This document shows, one piece after another, positions 18,019-26,857 of a stretch of 64,000 nt of DNA. A program made the translations under genes and the position numbers. The notes below the pieces were generated by a model that was given only the letters and a program-made list of their open reading frames with translations, had not been told where the DNA came from and ran no database searches. Source of the stretch: Pseudomonadota bacterium (GTDB lineage: Bacteria > Pseudomonadota > Alphaproteobacteria > Rhizobiales > Xanthobacteraceae); contig JAEYAW010000033.1 of the NCBI GenBank assembly GCA_023404675.1, positions 1 through 64,000 of the forward strand, in the 5' to 3' direction. Position 1 is the first letter of the stretch; each line of letters opens with the position of its first letter.

Positions 18019-18498
18019 ATGCGTGTGCAGCCGATCGAACCCTCTGCCGACGCAAGGAGCGTGCTGCGCGATGCGCAGTTCGCCGATGCGTTTGTGGTGC
18101 AGACAGATGAGCCGACCATCGATGCCCGGCAGGCGGCGGAGCGCATGCTGAGCCGCTCGCCGGTCTGGGTGCATGGGCTGCTCGCGCTGCGGGATATTCT
18201 GGTCTCGCCGTTCGGGCTCAGATCGACGCGTGAGGCGCGTGATGCGCCCGGCAACAAGGTCGGCATGTTTCCCGTGCTCGCGGAGACGCCGCAGCGTCTG
18301 ATCGCGGGCTTCGATGACAGTCATCTCGATTTCCGGCTGGTGGTCGATGTGACATCGAAAACAGAAATATCCGAGGTCACCGCCACGACCGTCGTGCTCA
18401 CGCACAATCTGCTCGGCCGCAGCTATCTGATGCTGATCGAGCCGTTTCATCGGCTCGTCGTTCGCGCCATGATGCGCCAGATCGCGCGGCCCGTCTGA
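18019..18498 (+). CDS. DUF2867 domain protein, 159 aa
   Basis: A small single-domain cytoplasmic protein matching DUF2867 across most of its length. Recognisable features are an N-terminal DAxFADAFVV segment, a central WVHGLLALRDILVSPFGL helix and a conserved C-terminal R-SYLMLIEPFHRLVVR. No catalytic residues are known for the family. The start at 18019 (MRVQPIE) was chosen because the longer frame overlaps the end of pncB with poor sequence. The gene probably shares a transcript with pncB and the MmgE/PrpD gene, but nothing ties its role to NAD metabolism. Confidence 0.75.
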   Translation: MRVQPIEPSADARSVLRDAQFADAFVVQTDEPTIDARQAAERMLSRSPVWVHGLLALRDILVSPFGLRSTREARDAPGNKVGMFPVLAETPQRLIAGFDDSHLDFRLVVDVTSKTEISEVTATTVVLTHNLLGRSYLMLIEPFHRLVVRAMMRQIARPV

Positions 18499-18537
18499 TC
18501 AACAACAAGAACCGCAATACAAAAGAGGAAACAAACG

Positions 18538-19914
18538 ATGGCCAACGAAACCGCGACGCTGGCGCGCTATGTGGCTGACCTGACCTTCGACGCGATCCCG
18601 CACGAGGTCGCCGAGCGTGCCAAGATGCTGACGCTCGATTTCATCGGCAGCGCGCTGCGCGCCCGCAAGGAAGCGGAATCGACGCCCTCGCTGCTGGGGA
18701 TGCTGAAGGCGCTCGGCCTCGATGGCGGCGGCGAGATTACGGTGTTCGGCGACAGCCGCACCTATACACCCGCCATCGCCGCGCTGCTCAATGGCGCGTT
18801 CGGCCATTCGCTCGACTTCGACGACACCCACGCCGATTCCTCGCTGCATCCGTCCGCGCCGGTGGTGCCGGCGGCATTCGCGGTCGGCGAACTGACCGGT
18901 GCAAGCGGGCGCGAGGTGCTGACCGCGATCGTCGCAGGCTATGAAGTGTGCTGCCGTCTCGGCAACGCGCTCGATCCGACCTCGCACTACGCGCGCGGCT
19001 TTCATCCGACGGCAACGGCCGGTGTGTTCGGCGCGGCTGCGGCGGCCTCCAAGCTTTACGGTCTCAACGCCGATCAGATCGCCGCCGCGTTCGGCATCGC
19101 TGGCAGTCAGGCGGCGGGCACCTTGCAGTTCCTCGTCAACGGCGCATGGAACAAGCGCTATCAGGTCGGGGCTGCGGCGATGAACGGGGTGATCGGCGCG
19201 ACGCTGGTGAAGAACGGCTTTCTCGGATCGAGCGAGGCGGTGGAGGGCAAGCACGGCCTGCTTGCCGGCTACACGGACGACGCGCATCCCGACAAGGCCG
19301 TCGCCGGTCTCGGCTCGGTCTATGAGACGATGAAGATCGGCGTGAAGCCGTATCCGAGCTGTCGCTACACCCACGCGGCGGTCGATGCGCTGATCGCCAT
19401 GCGCCGCGATCACAACCTGACGCCCGAGCGCATCAAACGCATCGAGGTGGGGCTGCATCGCAACGGCATCACGCTGGTCGGCGATGCGGACACCAAGCGC
19501 CATCCGCGAACCATCGTCGGCGGCCAGTTCTCGATGTTCTTCACCGGCGCGCTCGCGCTCGATCAGGGCTCGTTCGGCTGGGACGATTATGCGCGGCTCG
19601 GCGACCCGCAGATCGAGGCGCTGGCCGACAGGTTCGACGTGGTGCAGGACGACCGGCTTGAAGTTGGCCGCACCCATCCGTTCGGCGCGCGCGTCAGCGT
19701 CGAGAGCGGCGACGAAACCTACGAGCGGCTGCTGGCCGATCCGTCGGGTGAGCCGTCGTCGTTTCCGGATGCGACCGCGATGCGTCAGAAATTCCTGCAG
19801 CTGGCGCGGCCGGTGCTGAACGAGAAGGCTGACGATCTGGCCGGTGCGCTGCTGGCGATGGAGACGTTCGACAGGTTTGGCGCGGCGGCGAAGCTTGGGC
19901 GGCAATCGCAGTAA
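18538..19914 (+). CDS. MmgE/PrpD family protein, 458 aa
   Basis: Member of the family that includes 2-methylcitrate dehydratase and cis-aconitate decarboxylase. Evidence is the N-terminal all-helical domain (LDFIGSALRARKEAES), the conserved GHSLDFDDTH (about residue 87-96), HPSAPVVPAAFA and the KPYPSCRYTHAAVDA segment near 275. Length is typical (450-460). A strong RBS (AGAGGAAAC) precedes the ATG. No prpB or prpC is nearby, so a propionate role is not supported; the substrate is probably another small polycarboxylate. The downstream end faces the aminotransferase gene across a strong hairpin. Confidence 0.88.
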   Translation: MANETATLARYVADLTFDAIPHEVAERAKMLTLDFIGSALRARKEAESTPSLLGMLKALGLDGGGEITVFGDSRTYTPAIAALLNGAFGHSLDFDDTHADSSLHPSAPVVPAAFAVGELTGASGREVLTAIVAGYEVCCRLGNALDPTSHYARGFHPTATAGVFGAAAAASKLYGLNADQIAAAFGIAGSQAAGTLQFLVNGAWNKRYQVGAAAMNGVIGATLVKNGFLGSSEAVEGKHGLLAGYTDDAHPDKAVAGLGSVYETMKIGVKPYPSCRYTHAAVDALIAMRRDHNLTPERIKRIEVGLHRNGITLVGDADTKRHPRTIVGGQFSMFFTGALALDQGSFGWDDYARLGDPQIEALADRFDVVQDDRLEVGRTHPFGARVSVESGDETYERLLADPSGEPSSFPDATAMRQKFLQLARPVLNEKADDLAGALLAMETFDRFGAAAKLGRQSQ

Positions 19915-19964
19915 CTGGTTTCCTGGCCCGGCTCGGCTCTCTCGCGTGTCGGGGTACCGCGTCT

Positions 19965-20005
19965 CGTGTCGTCATCGCCGGGTCAAGCCCGGCGATGACG
20001 ACACG
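19965..20005. terminator. Perfect 18-bp hairpin between convergent genes; dispersed palindrome family
   Basis: Arms 19965-19982 and 19988-20005 are perfect reverse complements with a TCAAG loop. The position, between the convergent MmgE/PrpD and aminotransferase genes, with TTGTTT after the + strand arm, fits a bidirectional terminator. The core CCGGGTCAAGCCCGG is the reverse complement of the core in the element at 61213-61297, so this is also a dispersed repeat. Confidence 0.75.
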
Positions 20006-20010
20006 TTGTT

Positions 20011-21198
20011 TCACGCGCTCAGTTCGCGTCCGAGACAATCGACGGCGGCTGTCACGCCGCCGCTGCCGTGCGCAATCCCCAGTGCCTTCAGCCCGACCTC
20101 GACGACGCCGAGCGTGCCGAGGATCATCGGCGCGTTGACGTGGCCCATATGCGCGATGCGGAAGGCGCGGTTCTGCAACTCGCCGATGCCGGTGCCGAGC
20201 ACCACGCCGCAACGCTCTTTACAAAAACGCTGCAGCGCGAACGGATCGACGCCCTCGGTGGTGCGCACGGTGGTAACCGTATCGGATCGCTCGGCCGGAT
20301 CGGTGATGTTGAATGCCAGCGCGCCGCCTGTCGCCCATTCGGTCAGCGCCGCCTGCACTGCGCCGGCGATCAGCCGGTGCCGGAGGTAGACCTGCGGCAG
20401 GCCTTCGGCGAAGATCATGTCGATCGCCTGCCGCAGCGCGTAGAGCAGATGCACCGGCGCGGTGCCGGCGTATTTCTGATAGTGCTCCGGCCCCTCCCGA
20501 AAGGTCCAGTCCCAGTAGGGCGTGCGCAGGCCGGCGCGCTTGTGCACCTCGCGCGCGCGGTCGTTGGCGGCGACGAAACCGAGGCCCGGCGGCGTCATCA
20601 GTCCCTTCTGCGAGGCCGACATCGCGACATCGACGCCCCACGCGTCCATTTCGAACGGCACGCAGCCAAGCGAGGCGACGGTGTCCACCATGAACAGCGC
20701 ATCGTGGCCGGAGGCTTTCACCGCGCGGCCGATGGCCTCGATATCGTTGTAGACGCCGGAGGCCGTGTCGATCTGCGAGACCACGATGGCGCGGATTTCG
20801 CGCCTGGTGTCCTGCTTCAGCCGCGCCGCGACGTCATCGGGCCGCACCGCGCGCCGCCAGCTACCCGGCAGCACCTCGACCTCGACGCCCATCTGCCGGG
20901 CGGCCTCGCCCCAGCCGAGCGCGAAGCGTCCGCTTTCCAGCACCAGCAGTTTGTCGCCGCACGACAGCACGTTGCTGAGCACCGCTTCCCACGCGCCATG
21001 GCCGTTGGCGATGTAGACGTAGCAGCGCCCAGCGGTCGCGAACAGGCGGCCGAGATCGCGGTGCAGGCTCTCGGAGAGCTGCACCATCTCATCGGAGTAG
21101 ATGTCGAGGGCCGGGCGGTGCATCGCGCGCAGCACCTCGTCGGGCATCGTCGTCGGACCCGGGATTGCGAGAAACTCGCGGCCCGCTCTTACCGCCAT
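20011..21198 (-). CDS. Class V PLP aminotransferase (alanine/serine-glyoxylate type), 395 aa
   Basis: Fold type I, PLP-dependent enzyme of the alanine-glyoxylate/serine-glyoxylate aminotransferase group. The N-terminal IPGPTTMP motif is characteristic. The PLP-anchoring lysine is Lys198 in SASQKGLMTPPG and the cofactor Asp is in VDTVASLG (171-178). Other conserved parts are NGHGAWEA near 65 and the C-terminal FRIAHMGHVN. The start at 21198 has a GGAG 7 bases upstream. It lies 24 bp downstream of adenosine kinase on the same strand. Possible donors are serine, alanine or ureidoglycine; no serine-cycle or ureide gene is nearby to decide. Confidence 0.85.
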   Translation of the reverse strand: MAVRAGREFLAIPGPTTMPDEVLRAMHRPALDIYSDEMVQLSESLHRDLGRLFATAGRCYVYIANGHGAWEAVLSNVLSCGDKLLVLESGRFALGWGEAARQMGVEVEVLPGSWRRAVRPDDVAARLKQDTRREIRAIVVSQIDTASGVYNDIEAIGRAVKASGHDALFMVDTVASLGCVPFEMDAWGVDVAMSASQKGLMTPPGLGFVAANDRAREVHKRAGLRTPYWDWTFREGPEHYQKYAGTAPVHLLYALRQAIDMIFAEGLPQVYLRHRLIAGAVQAALTEWATGGALAFNITDPAERSDTVTTVRTTEGVDPFALQRFCKERCGVVLGTGIGELQNRAFRIAHMGHVNAPMILGTLGVVEVGLKALGIAHGSGGVTAAVDCLGRELSA

Positions 21199-21222
21199 GG
21201 AAGGTCTCCGGATATGGTTGGA

Positions 21223-22224
21223 TTACACCGGCAGGCCGTGCTGCCGCGCCAGCGCCTTCAGCGAGGTCTGCGGCCGCGCGCCGATATGCTGGATCACCTC
21301 CGCCGCCGCGAGTGCGCCGAGGCGACCGCAGGTCGCGTGATCGAAGCCGCGCACGAGGCCGAACAGGAAGCCCGCCGCGAACAGATCGCCCGCGCCCGTG
21401 GTGTCCACGACCTTCGCGACCGGGAATGCAGGCACCGCCGTCGCGCCATCCTTCGTGACGACCACGCAGCCCTTCTCGCTGCGCGTCACCACGGCCAGCG
21501 CCGCGTCGCCGCGCAGCTGCGTGGCGGCGGAATCGAAGTCGCCGGTGTTGTAGAGCGAGGTCAGTTCGGCCTCGTTGGCGAACACGAGATCGACGGTGCC
21601 GTTCCGCATCAGGGCGAGGAACTCGTCGCGGTAGCGGCCGACGCAGAACGCATCCGACAGCGTCAGCGCGACGCTGCGCCCGGCCTTGTGCGCGGCGTCG
21701 GCGGCTTTCACGAACGCATCCTTGGCATCCTGCGGATCCCACAGATAGCCTTCGAGATAGACGATCTGCGAGGCGGCGATCTGGGCGGGATCGATATCGC
21801 CGGGCATCAGGTTCTGCGCCGCGCCGAGATAGGTGTTCATGGTCCGCTCGCCGTCCGGCGTCACCAGAATATAGGAGCAGCCGGTGGCCGGTCCGCTGGC
21901 GGCGACAGGGGTGTCGAAGGCCGCGCCCGCCGCCTTGATGTCGTGGGCGTAGAGCTTGCCGATCTGGTCGTCCTTGACCTTGCCGACGAAGGCCGAGCGG
22001 GCGCCGAAATCGGCGAGGCCGACGATGGTGTTGGCGGCCGATCCGCCGGACATCTCGGTAGCTGGTCCCATGGCGGCGTAGATCGCAGCGGCCTGCGCCT
22101 CGTCGATCAGGGCCATCGCGCCCTTGGCCATGCCGTGAGCCGAAAGAAATGCGTCGTCGGTATGGACCAGCACGTCGAACAGCGCGTTGCCGATCCCCAG
22201 CACGTCGTATTTTGCCGATGTCAT
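21223..22224 (-). CDS. PfkB-family carbohydrate kinase, probable adenosine kinase, 333 aa
   Basis: Ribokinase-fold ATP-dependent kinase. The substrate-binding SGGSAANTI motif (about residue 58-66) and the PfkB signature DTTGAGDLFAAGF with catalytic Asp (about 285) are present. The length and the N-terminal YDVLGIGNALFDVLV are typical of the alphaproteobacterial group annotated as adenosine kinase, which phosphorylates adenosine to AMP in purine salvage. The start at 22224 (MTSAKYD) is chosen because the longer frame runs through arginine-rich sequence over the promoter region. It is divergent from trpS. Confidence 0.88.
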   Translation of the reverse strand: MTSAKYDVLGIGNALFDVLVHTDDAFLSAHGMAKGAMALIDEAQAAAIYAAMGPATEMSGGSAANTIVGLADFGARSAFVGKVKDDQIGKLYAHDIKAAGAAFDTPVAASGPATGCSYILVTPDGERTMNTYLGAAQNLMPGDIDPAQIAASQIVYLEGYLWDPQDAKDAFVKAADAAHKAGRSVALTLSDAFCVGRYRDEFLALMRNGTVDLVFANEAELTSLYNTGDFDSAATQLRGDAALAVVTRSEKGCVVVTKDGATAVPAFPVAKVVDTTGAGDLFAAGFLFGLVRGFDHATCGRLGALAAAEVIQHIGARPQTSLKALARQHGLPV

Positions 22225-22367
22225 TGAAAAATCCCGCTTGATGTAGCCGCGACCTAACACGGCCCGAACCGGCCCAGCAAGCCGGACTCTCCCCGGGTTG
22301 CAGGGTGGCCGCTTGCGCCATCCGGCCGTGCGTGGCATGGACGGCGCGCGTTTTGAAGGATCAAGCC

Positions 22368-23417
22368 ATGACGGCGAAACCACTCGTGTTTTCCGGCGTC
22401 CAGCCGACCGGAAACCTCCACCTCGGCAACTATCTCGGCGCCATCGTCAATTTCGTGAAACTGCAGGAGAGCAGCGACTGCATCTATTGTGTCGTCGATC
22501 TGCACGCCATCACGATGCCGGCGTCGGTGTGGGGCGGTCCGGCCGAGCTGGCGCGGTCCACCCGCGAGGTGACGGCGGCGTTCGTCGCGGCGGGCATCGA
22601 CCCGAAGAAGAACATCATCTTCAACCAGAGCCAGGTGGCGGGCCACGCCGAACTCGCCTGGGTCTTCAATTGCGTCGCCCGCATCGGCTGGCTGAACCGC
22701 ATGACCCAGTTCAAGGAGAAGGCCGGCAAGGACCGCGAGAACGCGTCCGTCGGTCTGTATGACTATCCGGTGCTGATGGCCTCGGACATTCTGCTGTATC
22801 GCGCCACGCATGTGCCGGTCGGCGACGATCAGAAACAGCATCTGGAACTGGCGCGCGACATCGCGCAGAAGTTCAACAACGATTTCGCGGAATCGATTGC
22901 TTCGCACAATCTCGCCGCCGCTTATTTCCCGCAGCCGGAGCCGGTGATCACCGGCCCCGCGACGCGGGTGATGTCGCTGCGCGACGGCACCAAGAAGATG
23001 TCGAAGTCCGACGCGTCGGATTATTCGCGCATCAATCTCACCGACGATGCGGACACCATCGCGCAGAAGGTGAAGAAGGCGAAGACCGATCCCGAGCCGC
23101 TGCCGAGCGAGGAAAAGGGACTGGCTCATCGCGCCGAGGCGGACAATCTGGTCGGCATCTATGCCGCGCTGTCCGGCACGCCCAAGGGCGAAGTGCTGAA
23201 GCAGTTCGGCGGCGCGCAGTTCTCCGGATTCAAGACGAATCTGGTGGACCTTGCGGTTGCCAAGCTCGGCCCGCTGGCCGCTGAAATGAAGCGGCTGACG
23301 CAGGATCCGGCTTACGTCGATTCCATTCTGATCGACGGGGCCGAGCGCGCCAACGCGATCGCGTCGAAAACCATCAGCGACGTGAAGGACATCGTCGGTT
23401 TCATTCACAAACGCTAG
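22368..23417 (+). CDS. trpS: Tryptophanyl-tRNA synthetase, 349 aa
   Basis: Charges tRNA-Trp with tryptophan. Class I synthetase signatures are complete: a HIGH-like PTGNLHLGNYLG near residue 12-23 and KMSKSDAS near 205-212. Length is normal (330-350). The ATG at 22368 has an AAGGA seven bases upstream, and the N-terminus MTAKPLVFSGVQ is typical. The order trpS then uspA is common in Bradyrhizobium relatives. Confidence 0.97.
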   Translation: MTAKPLVFSGVQPTGNLHLGNYLGAIVNFVKLQESSDCIYCVVDLHAITMPASVWGGPAELARSTREVTAAFVAAGIDPKKNIIFNQSQVAGHAELAWVFNCVARIGWLNRMTQFKEKAGKDRENASVGLYDYPVLMASDILLYRATHVPVGDDQKQHLELARDIAQKFNNDFAESIASHNLAAAYFPQPEPVITGPATRVMSLRDGTKKMSKSDASDYSRINLTDDADTIAQKVKKAKTDPEPLPSEEKGLAHRAEADNLVGIYAALSGTPKGEVLKQFGGAQFSGFKTNLVDLAVAKLGPLAAEMKRLTQDPAYVDSILIDGAERANAIASKTISDVKDIVGFIHKR

Positions 23418-23617
23418 AAACCATCACGCAATCGCCACAATCGGTTGGGCGCGGATTGGCGAGGCATCCTTGTCTTGTCGAACCGCTGCCCGGCGTGGCA
23501 CCATGCCGTCTGCGCTGCTTCGCGTGTGGTCCGCCTCGCGGGTTGCCGACAGCGCGATATCCGAGCTGGCGCGCGGGGGGGCATGCGCGCCGGCAGACGA
23601 AGACGACCGGGGCGCAT

Positions 23618-24112
23618 ATGAACAGCAAACGGCGTAGCTATGAGTCGGGCCACAAGCCGAAATGTCTGGTGGTGGTCGACGATACGCAGGAGTGCGACCG
23701 CGCGGTGTATTACGCTGCGCGATGGGCGGTGCGCGTCGGCGGCGGGGTGGTGATGCTGCGCGTGATCGAGACCGAGGATCGCAATCAGCAATGGCTCGGC
23801 GTTGCCGACATCATGCGCGCCGAGGCGGAAGAAGAAGCCAACAGGGCGCTGGATCGCGCGTCGGGCCGCGCCAATGGCATCGCCGCGATCACGCCGGAGC
23901 GCGTGATCCGCGAGGGCATGTCGAGCGAACAGATTCTCGATGTCATCGAGCAGGATGTCGATATCGCGAGTCTCGTGCTGGCCGCCAGCGCCGGGCCGGA
24001 AGGCCCGGGGCCGATCATCACGGCGATTGCCAAGACGATGGGAACGTTTCCGATTCCCGTCACCATCGTGCCGGGCAATCTCGCGGACGACGACATCGAC
24101 GCGCTGTCGTAA
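23618..24112 (+). CDS. Universal stress protein UspA family, 164 aa
   Basis: Single UspA domain, a cytoplasmic nucleotide-binding-fold stress protein. It starts with a basic N-terminal tail and then the first strand CLVVVDDTQEC, followed by a DRAVYYAARWAVRVGGGVVMLRVI helix-strand unit, and ends in FPIPVTIVPG. The ATP-loop consensus Gx2Gx9G(S/T) is not clean: the stretch is AASAGPEGPGPI, so nucleotide binding is uncertain. The start at 23618 was preferred because the 54 upstream codons are low-complexity. The 200 bp between trpS and this gene hold no other coding signal that I can see. A short hairpin (24103-24118) covers the stop codon. Confidence 0.87.
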   Translation: MNSKRRSYESGHKPKCLVVVDDTQECDRAVYYAARWAVRVGGGVVMLRVIETEDRNQQWLGVADIMRAEAEEEANRALDRASGRANGIAAITPERVIREGMSSEQILDVIEQDVDIASLVLAASAGPEGPGPIITAIAKTMGTFPIPVTIVPGNLADDDIDALS

Positions 24113-24133
24113 GACAGCACGCCGTTCGCGATC

Positions 24134-26011
24134 TTATATCGACGGTAACCCCTTCACGATCACGCGGTTCAGGCGCGCCGCGAATGCGGCCGGATCGTCG
24201 GGCACCTCGCCGTCGAGAATCTGCGCCTGATCCAGCAGCAGCGCTGACAGGTCGGCGACGTCCTCGTCCCGCGTCTGCGCCTTCGCCGCGCCGACCGCCC
24301 TCACCAGCGGATGCCGCAGATTGATCTCCAGCACCGGCTTGAGGCCCAGGCTCTGGCTCTGCTTTGCCAGCAGCCGCGCCAGTTCGCGATCCGGGCCGAA
24401 GCCGGTGGCGACGAGACAGGCGGCGCTGTCGGTGAGGCGCTGCGAGGCGCGGACATCCGAGATGCGCTCGCCGAGGCTGTCCTTGACCGCTGCAATTGTC
24501 GCGGCGTCGTCCTCGGACGCCTCCGCAGGCTTGTCGTCTTCGTTGAGCAACGGCACGAGGCTGAGATCGATGTCGCCCTGGCTCAGCGACTTCAGCGGCT
24601 TGCCTTCGAAGTCCGTCGGCGTCGAGGTCCAGAACGCGTCCACCGGATCGGTCAGCAGCAGCACCTCGATGCCGCGCGCCTTCGCCGCTTCCAGCTTGGG
24701 GTTGGCCTTCAGCCGCTCCGCGCTGTCGCCCGCGAGATAATAGATCTCGGTCTGGTTCGGCTTGAGGTCGGCGAGATATTGCCTGAGCGTGCGCGTCTCG
24801 CCCGTCGTGGTGTCGAAGCGCGCCAGCGCCAGAAGCTGCTCGCGCTTGGCGGGATCCTCATACAGTCCCTCTTTCAACACCGGCCCGAAGGCGTTCCAGA
24901 TCTTCCCGAACGCGTCCGCGTCCTTCGTCGCCAGCGTTTCCAGCTCGGACACGATGCGATTGGTGATGGCCTGACGGATTTGCGCAAGCTGCGGATTGTT
25001 CTGCAGCATCTCGCGCGAGATGTTCAGCGGCAGATCCTCGCTGTCCACCACGCCGCGAATGAAGCGCAGCCATGGAGGCAGGATGTCCGCTTCATCCGTG
25101 ATGAAGACGCGGCGGACATAAAGTTTCACCCGCCCCTTGCGCGAAGCGTCGAACAGATCGAACGGCCGCTGCGACGGTGCGAACAGCATCACCGCATAAG
25201 ACTGCCGTCCCTCGGCGCGGTAGTGCAGCGTCATCGCCGGCTCGTCGAACCCGCCGGTGATGGAGCGATAGGCTTCCTTATAGTCTTCCTCGCCCAGTTC
25301 GGATTTCGAGCGTTGCCACAGCGCGCTCGCCTTGTTGATCTGGCGGGGTTCGTCCGCGCCGGAGGCGAGCAGGATCGGAAACTGGATGTTGTCCGAATAG
25401 GCCGAGACGATCCGTTCGATCTCGTGCGGTTCGAGATAGCGCTTCGCGTCGTCCTTCAGATGCAGCGTGATTCGCGTGCCGCGCGCGAGCCCCTCGGCCT
25501 GCGCTTCGGTCGCGGGCGCGATCTCGAAGCCCGCGCCACCCGCCGATGACCACACCCACGTCTCGCCGCCGTCGGCGCGGCGGCTGACCACCTCGATGCG
25601 GTCGGCGACCATGAAGGCGGAATAGAAGCCGACGCCGAACTGGCCGATCAGGCCCGCGCCGTCCTTCGCCTCCTGCAGCTTCGAAAGAAAGGCGCGCGTG
25701 CCCGAGCGCGCGATGGTGCCGAGATTGTCGGCCAGTTCCTTCTCGTCCATGCCGATGCCGGTATCGGCGACGGTCAGCGTCCCGGACGCATTGTCCGGCG
25801 TGATGGTGATGGCGAGCGGCCCGCCATTTTCCATCAGCGAAGGGTTGGCGATGGCTTCGTAGCGAAGCTTGTCGCAGGCGTCGGACGCGTTGGAAATCAG
25901 TTCGCGCAGAAAGATGTCGGTCTCGGAATAAACCGAGTGCACCATCATATGCAGCAGGTCCGCGACCTCGGCCTGAAAGGGTTGTGTCCGCGCAGCGGTG
26001 TCGGCAGTCAT
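24134..26011 (-). CDS. htpG: Molecular chaperone HtpG (Hsp90), 625 aa
   Basis: ATP-dependent cytosolic Hsp90 chaperone. The N-terminal GHKL ATPase domain has the ELISNASDACDKLRY motif (about 37-51), DTGIGM near 85, and a GQFGVGFYSAFMVAD lid segment near 120. The middle domain (about 230-500) includes LYVRRVFITDEAD and the NISREMLQ stretch; the C-terminal dimerisation domain follows. Length is normal (620-640). It is convergent with uspA, with 21 bp between stops. No heat-shock promoter was identified upstream. Confidence 0.97.
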   Translation of the reverse strand: MTADTAARTQPFQAEVADLLHMMVHSVYSETDIFLRELISNASDACDKLRYEAIANPSLMENGGPLAITITPDNASGTLTVADTGIGMDEKELADNLGTIARSGTRAFLSKLQEAKDGAGLIGQFGVGFYSAFMVADRIEVVSRRADGGETWVWSSAGGAGFEIAPATEAQAEGLARGTRITLHLKDDAKRYLEPHEIERIVSAYSDNIQFPILLASGADEPRQINKASALWQRSKSELGEEDYKEAYRSITGGFDEPAMTLHYRAEGRQSYAVMLFAPSQRPFDLFDASRKGRVKLYVRRVFITDEADILPPWLRFIRGVVDSEDLPLNISREMLQNNPQLAQIRQAITNRIVSELETLATKDADAFGKIWNAFGPVLKEGLYEDPAKREQLLALARFDTTTGETRTLRQYLADLKPNQTEIYYLAGDSAERLKANPKLEAAKARGIEVLLLTDPVDAFWTSTPTDFEGKPLKSLSQGDIDLSLVPLLNEDDKPAEASEDDAATIAAVKDSLGERISDVRASQRLTDSAACLVATGFGPDRELARLLAKQSQSLGLKPVLEINLRHPLVRAVGAAKAQTRDEDVADLSALLLDQAQILDGEVPDDPAAFAARLNRVIVKGLPSI

Positions 26012-26090
26012 GCAGAAATCCCGCGAGATGAGTTGAAAATCACGCGCCGATATAGCGCGATGACTGTGTCATGCAAGGGAGATTGAGACG

Positions 26091-26786
26091 TCAGAGCGAG
26101 GCAATCACCGACTCGAGGCCGATGATGCGGGCGAGCATGCGCAGTTCGTTCTTCTGATCGGTGCGCAGCTTTGCGAACAGCGGCGTTGCCGCCGCCCGCA
26201 GGCGCTGCAGCTCCGGTGCGCCGCCATCGAGTTTGACGAGGCCGCCCTTGGCCTGTCTCTTCTGCGCCTCGTGCAGCACGATGACGTCGTTGAGCGCGGT
26301 CACGACGCCCGGCCAATGCACCTCCTGCGCGGGCGTCAGTTTCAGCCGCTGCTTGATCGCGGCGATCTGCGCATCGTTGAGCAGCGGGTTGGTCAGCTTT
26401 GACCGCTTGCTCGGCGGCAGCGGTGCATTCGGGATCGGCGCATAGGCCGGGGCCGAGGGCTGCGAGGATTCGGGGCCGATGGAGTCGAAACTGGAGCGCA
26501 GGATATCCGAAGGCGATACCGGAAAGTCCTCGAAGCGCTGGGCCGGCGTCGTGGAAGGCGTCAGCCGGTTGCCCTTGAGATCGGTGGTGGCTGCTGGTCC
26601 GGGCGGAGCGGTCGGCTTGTTCCATCGCAGGGCGGCGGGGAGCGATATCGATGGCATCGAGAGGTCAGGCAACGATATGGACATCGTCGGCATCGACAGG
26701 GACATGCCGGCCGTGATTGCGCCGCCGGCGGCCGCGCCGCCGGCGAGTGCCCCGATCACGATCAAGACGGTCCGTTTGACCGACAC
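26091..26786 (-). CDS. Membrane-anchored hypothetical protein with LTxxQ-like C-terminus, 231 aa
   Basis: Not recognised as a named family. The start is a GTG at 26786 preceded by AAGGGGA about six bases upstream; no suitable ATG exists. An N-terminal hydrophobic segment (VLIVIGALAGGAAAGGAITAG) is a signal anchor. It is followed by four short, near-identical SMP/SLPDLSMPSISLP turns, a Pro-rich linker and a helical C-terminal domain (about 130-231) with LNDAQIAAIKQRLKLTPAQE. The last resembles LTxxQ/Spy-type periplasmic helical domains, by inference. It is upstream of htpG on the same strand with a 79-bp gap. Confidence 0.65.
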   Translation of the reverse strand: MSVKRTVLIVIGALAGGAAAGGAITAGMSLSMPTMSISLPDLSMPSISLPAALRWNKPTAPPGPAATTDLKGNRLTPSTTPAQRFEDFPVSPSDILRSSFDSIGPESSQPSAPAYAPIPNAPLPPSKRSKLTNPLLNDAQIAAIKQRLKLTPAQEVHWPGVVTALNDVIVLHEAQKRQAKGGLVKLDGGAPELQRLRAAATPLFAKLRTDQKNELRMLARIIGLESVIASL

Positions 26787-26857
26787 CCATCGTCCCCTTC
26801 AGTTTGATCCGGCTCGCAGCCGTTGCGGAATTTACTCTTTTATCCGTGACAGCGATA

